From: [Clostridium] leptum DSM 753
GTDB taxonomy: Bacteria; Bacillota; Clostridia; Oscillospirales; Acutalibacteraceae
DNA length: 64,000 bases
Direction: 5' to 3'
NCBI GenBank assembly: GCA_000154345.1
Contig: DS480347.1
Location: 388,650 to 452,649, forward strand
The position numbers were made by a program, and so were the translations under genes. The notes below the pieces were generated by a model. It did not search any database and was not told the origin of the DNA. It was given only the letters and a program-made list of their open reading frames with translations. Position 1 is the first letter of the stretch, and the number at the start of each line of letters is the position of its first letter. Positions 8,640 to 17,055 of the stretch are shown piece after piece.

Positions 8640-9896
8640 TTAAAGGGGCAATCCCTGTTTTAAGCGGGATTCCACCATAGCGATATACTGCTTCGCGCAG
8701 CGGGGGGAGCGGCCGCCCCGAGCCAGGGCCCATTGCTCCGCGCCAGTGTCTAACTGACTGCCGCTGACCTCCAGGCCGCGTTCCTCGGCAAGAGCGTGAA
8801 CAATATCCAGATACCTGGTTTTGTCAGGCACGGAAAAATTAACGGAAAGGCCGAAGCGGTCGGATAGGGACAGGCTTTCCTGTATGGTATCTCCCCGGTG
8901 GATTTCATCGCCGTCGCGGTCTGAGAAGCACTCCCGGACCAGATGGCGGCGGTTAGAGGTGGCGTAAATCAAGGCATTTTCCGGCTGGGCCGCCAGGCCG
9001 CCCTCTAATACGGCTTTGAGAGCCGCGTAGGTATCGTCCTGCTGCGTAAAGGAAAGATCATCGATAAAAATAATGAAGCGAAGGGGAAGAGCGGCGATCC
9101 GTTCCACTAATTTTGGAAAATCACACAGCTGGTCCTTCGGCATTTCCACCATGCGAAGGCCCTGGGGGGCGTATTCGTTGAGAATCGCTTTCACAGTGGA
9201 GGATTTTCCAGTGCCCCGGTCGCCGTAAAGCAGGCAGTTGTTGGCGGACAGGCCGTTTAATAACGCCAGCGTATTGTCAATCACGGTTTTTCTGGCTGCT
9301 TCATAGCCTTTCAGGCTTTTCAGCCGGATTGGGTCTGGATAAACCACAGGCTCGATGCCGCCATCCCGCCAGATAAAAGCGCGGTAACGGGCGTACATGC
9401 CGCACCCATGGCCTCGGTAATAGGCCGCCATTTTCTCCATACAAGCTTCCGCGTCCCCGGTCAGCTCGTCAATAGGAGCGCCCGCCTCCCACTGGGGAAG
9501 GGTCTCCGCCACACATCCAAGCTCGTCCAGGCGGCGGTAGCCGTCCAGCAGGTGCTCGGGGGTAAGAGAGCCGATCTGCTGGATAATCTCAATATCGCGT
9601 TTGACAGCCTTTTTAACCGGGGCGGCCAATTGATCCGCCTTTCCCGCAGCCGCCGCCTTGGAAAAAGCGTTCTCGTCAAACAGCGCGGTTTCCGAGAGGC
9701 AGCGGGAAAGATTGCCGCTGTAACCCCGGTCGCAGAGCAAGGCGAAAAATTCCCCCCACGCCCTGGCGAACTCTACAGGCGGCGCGTCGTAAGCGCACAA
9801 AAGCCGGTAAAAGGCATTGGGCACCGTGCGGTGAAGGATTCCTTTATATACAGAAAAAGATGACATCAACAGCGCAGCGTCTTTTGTTGTAAACAT
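8640..9896 (-). CDS. DUF815 family AAA+ ATPase
   Basis: A P-loop ATPase of the DUF815 family. Walker A is GDRGTGKS at residues 225-232 of the chosen start, Walker B is FIIFIDDLSF about 45 residues later, and a sensor-1-like YATSNRRHLV follows. Sequence upstream stays open to a GTG at 10040, but only two internal sites have ribosome binding signals: ATG 9896 (GGAGG 12 bases upstream) and GTG near 9950 (AGAAGG). I chose 9896 because DUF815 proteins start near this point. Function is unknown; homologues are thought to act as stand-alone remodelling ATPases. It ends 20 bases before the lipoprotein start. Confidence 0.85.
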   Translation of the reverse strand: MFTTKDAALLMSSFSVYKGILHRTVPNAFYRLLCAYDAPPVEFARAWGEFFALLCDRGYSGNLSRCLSETALFDENAFSKAAAAGKADQLAAPVKKAVKRDIEIIQQIGSLTPEHLLDGYRRLDELGCVAETLPQWEAGAPIDELTGDAEACMEKMAAYYRGHGCGMYARYRAFIWRDGGIEPVVYPDPIRLKSLKGYEAARKTVIDNTLALLNGLSANNCLLYGDRGTGKSSTVKAILNEYAPQGLRMVEMPKDQLCDFPKLVERIAALPLRFIIFIDDLSFTQQDDTYAALKAVLEGGLAAQPENALIYATSNRRHLVRECFSDRDGDEIHRGDTIQESLSLSDRFGLSVNFSVPDKTRYLDIVHALAEERGLEVSGSQLDTGAEQWALARGGRSPRCAKQYIAMVESRLKQGLPL

Positions 9897-10047
9897 ACTA
9901 AAAATTAGCCTCCAATAAGCATTAGAATTCCGTTTTTTGCCATTCCTCACATCCCTTCTACAAACATTTATGATAGCATAAATTTCAAAAAAAAGAAATG
10001 TTTTCGGGAAAATATCACGATTTGTTTGCTTTTTCCTCACAACTGGT

Positions 10048-10083
10048 TAAAAAACACTGGGATGGCTAAGAGCCATCCCAGTG
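10048..10083 (-). terminator. Rho-independent terminator of the phosphoribosyltransferase-like gene
   Basis: On the minus strand the stem CACTGGGATGGC/GCCATCCCAGTG is followed by TTTTTT, 19 bases after the stop codon. It separates this gene from the DUF815 gene downstream. Confidence 0.88.
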
Positions 10084-10101
10084 CAAAATTTCCATAGGAT
10101 T

Positions 10102-10740
10102 TTAAAATTTGGTGTAGCCGTAGCTGTTGACCATGGCGTCGATCTTGGTATGCTCCTTGCAGTAGGGGCATTCGTGAGGAGAGAAATTTTGATAATCCGG
10201 AATATCCTTCAGAGAGAACAGGGAGTGGATCGGAATTCCGTTGCTTTCTTCCACGGCGCTGAACAGGGCACAGATTCCAGCGAGCTGCCCGTTGTAATAT
10301 TGGATGCATTCCATAGCCCGGCCGATGGTCTTTCCAGTAGTTACCGACGCAACCATCAAGAGCACCCGCTTGTTCCAAATAATCGGTTGGATGTTATCCC
10401 GGAAAATCATCTGGTTGTTGGCATTGGTTTCCGGAGTGACAACAGCGAGGTTGGCGTCGTGATTGATTGCGGCGATGCTGGTCTGGGCAAGCTCCTCCGC
10501 CAGATAAGCGCCGACGATGCGGGTGCCTTCCAGACAGATAATCACGTCTACCGGTGTGGAGGAATAAGCTTTCGCCAATTCCTCAGCCGCAAGCTTGGCT
10601 TTTTTATAGTAAGATTTGATATCCGTCATATCAATGTAATAGTTTACATGGGAATGGCTGGTGGAAAAATGGCCCGGAATAATTTTAATCCCGATTCTTT
10701 TGTTTTTCTTGGCGCGCAGATCAATTGCTCTGGAGTTCAA
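10102..10740 (-). CDS. Phosphoribosyltransferase-fold protein (orotate phosphoribosyltransferase-like)
   Basis: A ~212-residue protein with a type I phosphoribosyltransferase topology: VDVIICLEGTRIVGAYLAEEL, then a hydrophobic strand and KRVLLMVASVTTGKTIGRAM in the place of the PRPP loop. The usual acidic pair (D-D/E) of the PRPP motif is replaced by VASVTTGKT, so catalysis is uncertain. A C-terminal HECPYCKEH motif suggests a bound metal. Clostridial homologues are often labelled orotate phosphoribosyltransferase without proof. The start is TTG at 10740 behind AAGGGGGT with 5-base spacing; the frame stays open to 10791 but lacks a better site. Confidence 0.72.
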   Translation of the reverse strand: MNSRAIDLRAKKNKRIGIKIIPGHFSTSHSHVNYYIDMTDIKSYYKKAKLAAEELAKAYSSTPVDVIICLEGTRIVGAYLAEELAQTSIAAINHDANLAVVTPETNANNQMIFRDNIQPIIWNKRVLLMVASVTTGKTIGRAMECIQYYNGQLAGICALFSAVEESNGIPIHSLFSLKDIPDYQNFSPHECPYCKEHTKIDAMVNSYGYTKF

Positions 10741-10911
10741 ACGATTACCCCCTTTTAGATTTGTTGATTGATTACAATTAATACGATGCAATAAAATAAT
10801 ATTTAGTGCAATTTTATTTTACTACGGAAAAACAGCCCTGTAAACAATAAAACCGCTTTTTTGTAGGGAATGACAAAGTTTACCGGCTTGTTCTAGTGAC
10901 AATGATCGGCG

Positions 10912-11178
10912 CTAACGGGAGGATTTCTCCATTAAATCGATCAGTTCCTGAATTTTTTCTTCAGGGTCCCCATGCTCAAAGGCTTCCTTCACACAGTGAT
11001 ACATGTGTGCGGTCATGATCTCCTTATTCGCTTTTTTCAGCACGCACTGGGTAGCGGTAATTTGATGATAAATGTCCAGGCAGTAACGATCCTGCTCTAT
11101 CATTTTTAAAATCCCGTCGATCTGTCCCCGGGCCGTTTTCAGCAGAGCCGACACCTTTTCCTTATCCGCCTGCATCAT
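10912..11178 (-). CDS. csoR: CsoR-family copper-sensing repressor
   Basis: An 88-residue all-helical repressor of the CsoR family. The Cu(I) ligands are in register with the family: Cys33, His58 and Cys62, with spacings 25 and 4 equal to the classic Cys-His-Cys set. Copper binding releases the repressor from DNA and turns on efflux. Its ATG overlaps the copA stop by four bases (ATGA), so it is the last gene of the copper operon and is probably autoregulated through the operator upstream of copA. RcnR/FrmR-type sensing is less likely given these ligands and the neighbour. Confidence 0.93.
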   Translation of the reverse strand: MMQADKEKVSALLKTARGQIDGILKMIEQDRYCLDIYHQITATQCVLKKANKEIMTAHMYHCVKEAFEHGDPEEKIQELIDLMEKSSR

Positions 11179-13787
11179 TCAAGCCCTGCCGCTTCATAGC
11201 CGGCGTCTGTAACCGCTTTGATCAAAACCTGGTCGTCAACCGGCTTTGTAAGGGTGATGGAGGCGGTTTTGGCTTCCAGGTCTACCGTTGCGGATACGCC
11301 GTCAATAGCGTTAAGGGCTTTTTCTACCCGGGCGGAGCAGTGGCCGCACGCCATGCCCTCAATTTTCATAATTTTTTCTGTCATAGCAAATTCTCCTTTG
11401 TTTTCTTTGTTTTCCAATTGATTTTGTAATTCCTCCGGTTTCGGAAGGATAAGGTTTTCCACGTGAATTCCTTTGCTCGCTTTCTCGTTCACAGCTCCTG
11501 CGGCCGGCGCGGAGAACTTAGGACGGAAAAATTTCAGGCGCAAGGCGTTGGATACTACAAATACAGAGCTCAAGCTCATAGCGGCCGCAGCGAACATGGG
11601 GTTGAGCTTCCAGCCCAGCAGGAAGAAGAATACGCCGCAGGCTAAGGGAATTCCCAAGCTGTTGTAAAACAGAGCCCAGAACAGGTTTTCCTTGATATTA
11701 CGCAGAGTAGCCTTGCTGAGCTGAATGGCGGTAACTGCGTCCATCAAATCACTTTTCATCAAAACAATGTCCGCAGACTCTATAGCGATGTCCGTGCCCG
11801 CGCCGATGGCGATTCCCACGTCCGCGGCGGTGAGGGCTGGAGCGTCGTTGATACCGTCTCCCACCATGGCCACCTTTTTGCCGCTCTGCTGAATGGCCCG
11901 AACCTCCTTTTCCTTGTCCTGCGGCATTACCTGGGCAACCACCCGGGTGATGCCGACCTGCTTTTGGATGGCGGCGGCGGTGCGTTCGTTATCTCCGGTA
12001 AGCATCACCACGTCGATGCCCATAGCCTTCCACTCAGCCACTGCCTGGGCGCTGGTGGGCTTGATGATATCCGCCGCGGCAATAATGCCGATGGCCTGGC
12101 CATCCTGGGCAAAAAACATGGGGGTTTTGCCTTCCTCGGCCAGCCGGGCGGCGGGGCGCTCCAGGGCTCTGATATCCACGCCGTTTTCCTCGATGATCTT
12201 TTGATTTCCTGCCAAATAGATTTTTCCCTTGATTCTGCCCCGGATGCCTTTTCCGGGCTCGGAAACGAAGTCCTCTACCGGCAGCAGGGAGAGGTTCTGC
12301 TTTTGGGCCTCCGCCACGATAGCGGCGGCCAGCGGATGCTCGGAATTTTTCTCCAGAGAGGCGGCAAGCTGCAGCAGATTGGGAACCCGGCCCACATCCA
12401 CAAGATCGGTGACATGGGGCTTGCCCTCCGTGATAGTGCCGGTTTTGTCCAATACCACCGCGCCGACGGAATGGGCCACCTCCAATGCCTCTGCGGATTT
12501 AATTAAAATACCATTTTCCGCTCCTTTTCCGGTTCCCACCATGATGGCGGTAGGGGTGGCGAGGCCCAAGGCGCAGGGACAGGAAATGACCAGTACGGAG
12601 ATGCCGATGGAAAGGGCGAAAGAGAATGGCTCGCCGACAAGCAGCCACACGATTATGGCCAGAACAGCGATTGAAATAACAATGGGGACGAATACGCCGC
12701 TGACCCGGTCGGCCAGCTTGGAAATCGGCGCCTTAGAGGAACTGGCCTCCTCCACCAAACGGATAATCTGAGCAAGGGTGGTATCGCCGCCCACTTTTGT
12801 AGCTTCTATTTTTAAATAACCGGATTGGTTGATAGAACCGCCGGTGACCGGGTCGCCGGGCTGCTTCTCCACTGGAATGCTTTCCCCGGTAATCGCTGAT
12901 TCATCCACGGCGGAAAGCCCTTCGGCCACCCGGCCGTCAGTGGGGATGGACTGCCCCGGCTTTACCGCCAGAATATCCCCGGCCTGTACCATTTCCAGCG
13001 GGATTTCCTGTTCCACGCCGTCTGTCAGACGGACGGCGGTTTTTGGTGCGAGGTTGATCAGCTTGGTAATCGCTTGAGAGGTTTTTCCCTTGGCGCGACT
13101 TTCCAGATATTTTCCCACGGTAATCAGGGTTAATATCATGCCGGCGGACTCAAAGTAAAGGTCCATAGAATACTCGTGGACCAGGTGAAGGTCGCCGTGG
13201 CCCAGGCCAAATCCGATTTGGTAAATAGCCCAGACGCCGTAAACCAAAGCGGCGGCGGAACCGATGCCGATTAGGGAATCCATGTTAGGGGAGCGGTGCC
13301 ACAAGGCGGCAAAGCCTCCGGTAAAATAATGACGGTTCACTAACGCGATGGGCAGACACAGCAGAAGCTGGGTAAAGGCGAATGCGAGAGCGTTTTCCTC
13401 CCCCTGGAAAAACCAGGGGATCGGAAGTCCCATCATGTGTCCCATAGACAGGTAAAATAAAGGAATCAGGAAGACTAAGGAAATTATCAGACGCCGCTTC
13501 ATTTCCTTCTGCTCCTTGAGCGCCGGATCCTCGCGGGATACCGGTAGGGAGGAATGGGCCTGTGAGGACGCTTGCCGCTGGATGGGACAAGCGCCGTATC
13601 CGGCTTTTTCCACAGCAGAAACGATCTCACCGCTGCTTGTGACAGAATCATCATAAACAACGGTCATACTATTGATGAGCAGGTTAACCTGTACCTCCTG
13701 GACTCCAGCAACCTTGGAAACACTTTTTTCTACATGGGCGCTGCAAGAGGCGCAGGACATACCGGTGACATCAAATTTTTGTTTCAT
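11175..13787 (-). CDS. copA: Copper-exporting P1B-type ATPase with an extra C-terminal HMA domain
   Basis: An 870-residue Cu(I) efflux pump of the plasma membrane. In order: N-terminal heavy-metal domain (GMSCASCSAH near residue 8), transmembrane segments, actuator TGES, the CPC membrane metal site in ISCPCALGLATP, phosphorylation motif DKTGTITEGK and GDGINDAPAL. After the last membrane helices comes a second metal domain with GMACGHCSARVEK, resembling a fused CopZ chaperone. The start ATG 13787 is chosen for its TAAGGAGG ribosome binding site; the frame stays open to 13868 but would overlap the operator. It overlaps csoR by 4 bases. Confidence 0.95.
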   Translation of the reverse strand: MKQKFDVTGMSCASCSAHVEKSVSKVAGVQEVQVNLLINSMTVVYDDSVTSSGEIVSAVEKAGYGACPIQRQASSQAHSSLPVSREDPALKEQKEMKRRLIISLVFLIPLFYLSMGHMMGLPIPWFFQGEENALAFAFTQLLLCLPIALVNRHYFTGGFAALWHRSPNMDSLIGIGSAAALVYGVWAIYQIGFGLGHGDLHLVHEYSMDLYFESAGMILTLITVGKYLESRAKGKTSQAITKLINLAPKTAVRLTDGVEQEIPLEMVQAGDILAVKPGQSIPTDGRVAEGLSAVDESAITGESIPVEKQPGDPVTGGSINQSGYLKIEATKVGGDTTLAQIIRLVEEASSSKAPISKLADRVSGVFVPIVISIAVLAIIVWLLVGEPFSFALSIGISVLVISCPCALGLATPTAIMVGTGKGAENGILIKSAEALEVAHSVGAVVLDKTGTITEGKPHVTDLVDVGRVPNLLQLAASLEKNSEHPLAAAIVAEAQKQNLSLLPVEDFVSEPGKGIRGRIKGKIYLAGNQKIIEENGVDIRALERPAARLAEEGKTPMFFAQDGQAIGIIAAADIIKPTSAQAVAEWKAMGIDVVMLTGDNERTAAAIQKQVGITRVVAQVMPQDKEKEVRAIQQSGKKVAMVGDGINDAPALTAADVGIAIGAGTDIAIESADIVLMKSDLMDAVTAIQLSKATLRNIKENLFWALFYNSLGIPLACGVFFFLLGWKLNPMFAAAAMSLSSVFVVSNALRLKFFRPKFSAPAAGAVNEKASKGIHVENLILPKPEELQNQLENKENKGEFAMTEKIMKIEGMACGHCSARVEKALNAIDGVSATVDLEAKTASITLTKPVDDQVLIKAVTDAGYEAAGLE

Positions 13788-13801
13788 TACGGCCTCCTTA
13801 C

Positions 13802-13827
13802 TACCCCACCCTAGGGGGGAGGGTGTA
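13802..13827 (-). promoter_or_regulatory. CsoR operator of the copper operon
   Basis: A GC-rich imperfect palindrome, TACCCCACCC-TA-GGGGGGAGGGTGTA in outline, matching the TACCC...GGGTA form of known CsoR boxes. It lies directly downstream of the -10 box and overlaps the expected transcription start, so bound CsoR would block initiation. Confidence 0.75.
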
Positions 13828-13832
13828 TCCTT

Positions 13833-13862
13833 ATTATAAATCCGCTTCAACGAGTTTGTCAA
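13833..13862 (-). promoter_or_regulatory. Sigma-A promoter of copA-csoR
   Basis: Minus strand: TTGACA at 13857-13862, 18-base spacer, TATAAT at 13833-13838. Both hexamers are perfect, consistent with a strong promoter held off by CsoR. Confidence 0.85.
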
Positions 13863-14155
13863 CGGCAACTTTCTGTGGTTATTATAAGGAGGAAAGGAAT
13901 CTTATATACTAAGAGAAAGGATTTTAGAAAGCCAGAAGGGCATTATTATTTTTGTCCCAACGCCCGAGATGGCTTTAGGTGAAACCTTGATACTCATTGT
14001 TTTTCACACGACAGAGTTCAAGAAATTACGGGGAAGGTTTTCCCATAAGCTGTATGCTATTTAACTATTCTTTGCAATGAAATAAGGGAGCGTTTAAATT
14101 TTTTTAGCGTAAGGGGTTCGATTTTATTTCTGGAAACTGGAGGATAACAATAATA
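13863..14155. other. Intergenic stretch without recognised gene
   Basis: About 290 bases between the copper promoter and the terminator of the XRE gene. No supported ORF, RNA gene or repeat was recognised. Confidence 0.5.
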
Positions 14156-14184
14156 AAAGAGAAGGACTCTTATCCTTCTCTTTT
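14156..14184 (-). terminator. Terminator of the XRE regulator gene
   Basis: GAGAAGGA/TCCTTCTC stem with A/T tracts on both sides (AAAA before, TTTTATTT after). On the minus strand it begins right at the stop codon. It can act in both directions. Confidence 0.75.
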
Positions 14185-14605
14185 ATTTGTCATTGTTTTG
14201 CTGCTGGCGCAGAGTTAGCAGATGCTGAATCGCATTCTCTTGATTTGATTTTGAAAGCAACCTGAAATTTAAAATCAGCCGTTGTTCGTCATTATTTAGC
14301 TGATAAAAAAAATCTGAATTTTTAGGATTGGTTTTCAAATACAAATTTTTCTTAAGGGGGCTTGAATCAGAACCAGAATCTCTTAGCTGCATCCGGTTTT
14401 CTTCTTCATCGTACTCAATTAAATCTTGATACTGAACCTGATATAATCGCTGAAGCTTATCGATTTTGTCCAGATCAGGAGTAGTACGTCCCAATTCATA
14501 GTATGCATAGGTAGAACGGTCAATCCCTAAAGCCTCGGCGACCTGTTGCTGGGTTAAATTAAAATTTTCTCGGAGCCTTTTTAGTTTTTTTCCCATACGA
14601 ATCAA
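14183..14605 (-). CDS. XRE-family HTH transcriptional regulator
   Basis: A ~140-residue cytosolic DNA-binding protein. A Cro/CI-type helix-turn-helix covers about residues 6-60 (LRENFNLTQQQVAEALGIDRST, YELGRTTPD). The C-terminal part is charged and not a known sensory domain. The frame is open from 14644, but the only fitting ribosome binding site (GGGAGGG, 8-base spacing) serves TTG 14605; the ATG at 14596 is too far from it. No neighbour on the same strand is close, so the target is unknown. Confidence 0.82.
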   Translation of the reverse strand: MIRMGKKLKRLRENFNLTQQQVAEALGIDRSTYAYYELGRTTPDLDKIDKLQRLYQVQYQDLIEYDEEENRMQLRDSGSDSSPLKKNLYLKTNPKNSDFFYQLNNDEQRLILNFRLLSKSNQENAIQHLLTLRQQQNNDK

Positions 14606-14712
14606 GCGTGCCACCCTCCCTTTCCGTGTTTTATTATGCCCCATTGTAGACTATTATAATATACGAAAATAGGGAATGTGTAACCTTGTGAACTAATTTC
14701 ACTGTAAGTCTC

Positions 14713-14741
14713 TTGACTATTTGGATAAAGTTCTGTATAAT
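14713..14741 (+). promoter_or_regulatory. Sigma-A promoter for tRNA-Thr
   Basis: TTGACT at 14713-14718, 17-base spacer, TATAAT at 14736-14741, 53 bases before the tRNA. Confidence 0.75.
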
Positions 14742-14794
14742 AAAAAACATATGAGCCAAATGCAGTAAAAGAGGCTCGCTTGAAAAATTAAAAT

Positions 14795-14870
14795 GCTACT
14801 GTGGCTCAGTTGGTAGAGCAGCGCATTCGTAATGCGCAGGCCGTCGGTTCGAGTCCGACCAGTAGCTCCA
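14795..14870 (+). tRNA. tRNA-Thr (anticodon CGU)
   Basis: Acceptor GCTACTG pairs with CAGTAGC, followed by TCCA with the CCA encoded. The anticodon stem GCGCA/TGCGC encloses TTCGTAA with anticodon CGT at 14828-14830. The GGTTCGAGTCC T-arm is standard. Length is 76 bases. Confidence 0.97.
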
Positions 14871-14889
14871 GCGGCAAGCTGCCGCTCCC

Positions 14890-14929
14890 AAGTAACGCAC
14901 TTCACGTTTGTGGAGTGCGTTACTTTTTT
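14890..14929 (+). terminator. Rho-independent terminator of tRNA-Thr
   Basis: AAGTAACGCACT...AGTGCGTTACTT stem followed by a T run, 20 bases after the tRNA. A small hairpin (AGCGGCA/TGCCGCT) sits between the two. Confidence 0.88.
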
Positions 14930-15153
14930 GTCCGCATTTTTCGTTGGAATCTATTTTGTCAACATAACCCAGGCTGAGCCTGGACGCAATTCGCGTTCGG
15001 ACTCTTTTCTTTCGTTTGAATGAAGATGCACGCGTTGGCGGCGGAATCTTTTTCGCAGCGTAAACCCAGGCCCGGCTTTTCTTTTGCCTTAATGTCCGCG
15101 CTTATAGCGGGTATCTTTTTGTAAACATTTTCCAGCATCGGGTTGCCATAGAC
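14930..15153. other. Intergenic stretch without recognised gene
   Basis: A minus-strand open frame of 112 codons crosses it but runs through the 15154-15201 hairpin, has no ribosome binding site and no recognisable domain. I see no real gene here. Confidence 0.5.
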
Positions 15154-15201
15154 AAAGAAACAAAAACAGCCCTCTGGATAGAGGGCTGTTTTTGTTTCTT
15201 T
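15154..15201 (-). terminator. Bidirectional terminator with a perfect 21-bp stem
   Basis: AAAGAAACAAAAACAGCCCTC (15154-15174) is exactly complementary to 15181-15201 with a 6-base loop, with T-rich arms on both strands. It lies between tRNA-Thr (plus) and the tail-like genes (minus), about 180 bases after the latter's stop. Confidence 0.8.
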
Positions 15202-15381
15202 CCGCTTTTTACAAGGGAACCGCTCCTGCAGTACCGGAAGAAGAGAAAATTGGCAAATAGGTAGGCCGGCGGCAGGATAACAAATGATTAGCTTCAATCT
15301 AGTTTTAATAGAATTTCAATAGAGGGTTACGAGTATAAGGCTTTCATGGGCCCATCATCCCAGCGTTAAAGTTCAAAAGAT
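15202..15381. other. Intergenic stretch without recognised gene
   Basis: Lies between the 21-bp terminator and the stop of the collagen-repeat gene. No gene or repeat is supported. Confidence 0.45.
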
Positions 15382-16095
15382 TTATTTAATTCCATAAACG
15401 GCGGTAATCATAGCGTTCGCGGCAAATCCAGAGCCGCCCGAACGGAGAGACGTGGAATTCGGGAAATAAAATCCCAAAGCCGTGTCGGGGGAGATTATGA
15501 TCCTGGCCAGCCCGGAGCCGTCGCTTCCTCCGGAAACATAAGAATCACCGCCGAAGTCCGCGTGACTGTCCTTTGCTACAGGGAGTAAATTGCCGATGCC
15601 CCAGTGAAGTCCGGTGGAATTGGTAGTACCGGTCACCAGAAGCATAGTGAAGTTCAAAATGCTTTGGGACAGCTGAACTGTAGTATTATTAGTGGTCAGC
15701 TTACCCTTCCATAAAGGAATAGCCTTGATCCCGGCGTCCGCCAAGGGAACCGCACCCACATCGGAGGCCGATAATGTAATATCGCTGGACAGAGCTTTAT
15801 TGTTCACCTTGCGTGAGGTAGGAACCGCGCCCACATCGGAGGCAGCTGGCATTTGAACTAATTTGCTGTTTCCGTTCAGGGTGGCGACCCCATTGGCACT
15901 GCCCTTTTCACTTTTTGGAATTAGCATACTAACATCAGCGGGAGAGCCTGCTTCTCCTTGAGGGCCTTGAGGCCCCTGAGGCCCTACTGGTCCTGTTTCT
16001 CCTTGGATTCCTTGCGGCCCTTGCGGCCCAATCTCGCCCTGAAGCCCTTGAGGCCCCTGAGGCCCCATAACATTTCCTAAGTCTAACGTTGCCAT
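15382..16095 (-). CDS. Collagen-repeat phage-tail-fibre-like protein
   Basis: A 237-residue protein with no signal peptide. Residues ~10-52 are uninterrupted Gly-X-Y triplets rich in GPQGPQG. Next come two copies of an ASDVGAVP element (~85 and ~110) like those in phage tail fibres. A C-terminal beta-rich, Gly/Ser-rich head follows (YVSGGSDGSGLARIII, SGGSGFAANAMI). Such proteins usually form trimeric receptor-binding fibres. It begins 4 bases after the BppU-like gene, with AGGAGAG as ribosome binding site. No capsid, terminase or tail-tube gene is nearby, so a relic or domesticated module is possible. Confidence 0.8.
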   Translation of the reverse strand: MATLDLGNVMGPQGPQGLQGEIGPQGPQGIQGETGPVGPQGPQGPQGEAGSPADVSMLIPKSEKGSANGVATLNGNSKLVQMPAASDVGAVPTSRKVNNKALSSDITLSASDVGAVPLADAGIKAIPLWKGKLTTNNTTVQLSQSILNFTMLLVTGTTNSTGLHWGIGNLLPVAKDSHADFGGDSYVSGGSDGSGLARIIISPDTALGFYFPNSTSLRSGGSGFAANAMITAVYGIK

Positions 16096-16099
16096 ATTA

Positions 16100-16831
16100 T
16101 CACTCTCCTGTATGATAAATCAAATGTCCGTCTATGATCGATAACGGCGGTGGACTTCCAGCATCGGTGTACTGAGCAATTAAGTGCCCCTCTTCATTTA
16201 CATATAGTGTATACATACCATCGGTGGATGCCTGAATCCCGCTGTCGCCTCGATCTCCTTTATCTCCCTTGTCTCCCTTGGGGCCTTGGATTCCCTGAGC
16301 GCCCCGGGGACCAGGAGCGCCGTTAAAAAATCCGCTGTCCCGCTTTTCAATGAGATCGTTTTTAACGGCAAGTGCCCCACGGGCAGCTTCCTTCGCCTCC
16401 TCTATAACTGCCGGCGCGGAGGAGGCTGCCGCCAAGGCTTCTGTCAGTCGGGAAAACTCATCTGTGCTCTCGATGGCATCGTCATAGCTGCTCATGACGA
16501 TGCGAAGAGGGGGGAGAGTTACTTTCAGGACATGCTTTTCCGCATCGATAATTTGCAGCTCGCAGAGCTTAGTGATGCCAAATGCCGCCATCATCTGTAA
16601 GGTGAGAATTACAGTTACCTGATTTCCTGATGCCTCGCAGGAATGGTAGATTATGGTATCGTCCGGCTTCTGTATGTAGATGGATACCGTTTTTCCGGTT
16701 AAGTCAAGAGGGGTGCCGTTGTCATAAAGGTGAATAATCAGCTTTCTGCCATCTGCTTCCTCCTGAATCACCCGGATTTCTCCAAGGGGCTGCTGCCATG
16801 TGCTGTCAATCTCTATTTCTTTGTAGACCAT
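16100..16831 (-). CDS. BppU-family phage baseplate upper protein with collagen repeat
   Basis: A 243-residue protein. Its N-terminal ~120 residues resemble the BppU N-terminal domain of lactococcal-type phage baseplates (beta sandwich; GTPLDLTGKTVSIYIQKPDDT is characteristic). A helical segment (~125-165) and a short Gly-X-Y stretch at ~170-197 follow, then a C-terminal tip ending SIIDGHLIYHTGE. It is the first gene of a two-gene operon with the tail-fibre-like protein. The ribosome binding site GGGAGG is good. Expression is driven by the divergent promoter shared with the XRE regulator. Confidence 0.8.
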   Translation of the reverse strand: MVYKEIEIDSTWQQPLGEIRVIQEEADGRKLIIHLYDNGTPLDLTGKTVSIYIQKPDDTIIYHSCEASGNQVTVILTLQMMAAFGITKLCELQIIDAEKHVLKVTLPPLRIVMSSYDDAIESTDEFSRLTEALAAASSAPAVIEEAKEAARGALAVKNDLIEKRDSGFFNGAPGPRGAQGIQGPKGDKGDKGDRGDSGIQASTDGMYTLYVNEEGHLIAQYTDAGSPPPLSIIDGHLIYHTGE

Positions 16832-16938
16832 AGCCTACCTCCCTAAATTGTTTTTTCGTTAATAGCGACGGAATGTCAAAGGCCTGAATAAAAACGCCGG
16901 CTTATATTCAGTGTTGAGAAATAACGCGTCGATTTAAG

Positions 16939-16955
16939 TGTGCCTTTTGAGCACA
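16939..16955. promoter_or_regulatory. Candidate operator for the divergent XRE regulator
   Basis: Perfect dyad TGTGC-N7-GCACA overlapping the start region of the tail-like promoter. A related half-site TGTGCCT recurs at 17012-17018 inside the spacer of the XRE promoter. One regulator could thus control both directions. Confidence 0.5.
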
Positions 16956-16983
16956 TTTTACCCCAAATAAAAGTTCTTGTCAA
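16955..16983 (-). promoter_or_regulatory. Sigma-A promoter of the tail-like operon
   Basis: Minus strand: TTGACA at 16978-16983, 17-base spacer, TAAAAT at 16955-16960. It is back-to-back with the XRE promoter, with the two -35 boxes 18 bases apart. Confidence 0.78.
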
Positions 16984-17001
16984 GCACTAAAACAAAAATT
17001 C

Positions 17002-17030
17002 TTGACAGAAATGTGCCTAAAAAGTAACAT
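17002..17030 (+). promoter_or_regulatory. Sigma-A promoter of the second XRE gene
   Basis: TTGACA at 17002-17007, 17-base spacer, TAACAT at 17025-17030, 25 bases before the start codon. Confidence 0.72.
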
Positions 17031-17055
17031 TAGAGTTATGGGGAGTTGATGCCTA

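Noticed and set aside
14959..15297. Minus-strand open frame of 112 codons after tRNA-Thr
   Set aside because: It crosses a perfect 21-bp terminator hairpin and has no ribosome binding site or domain.
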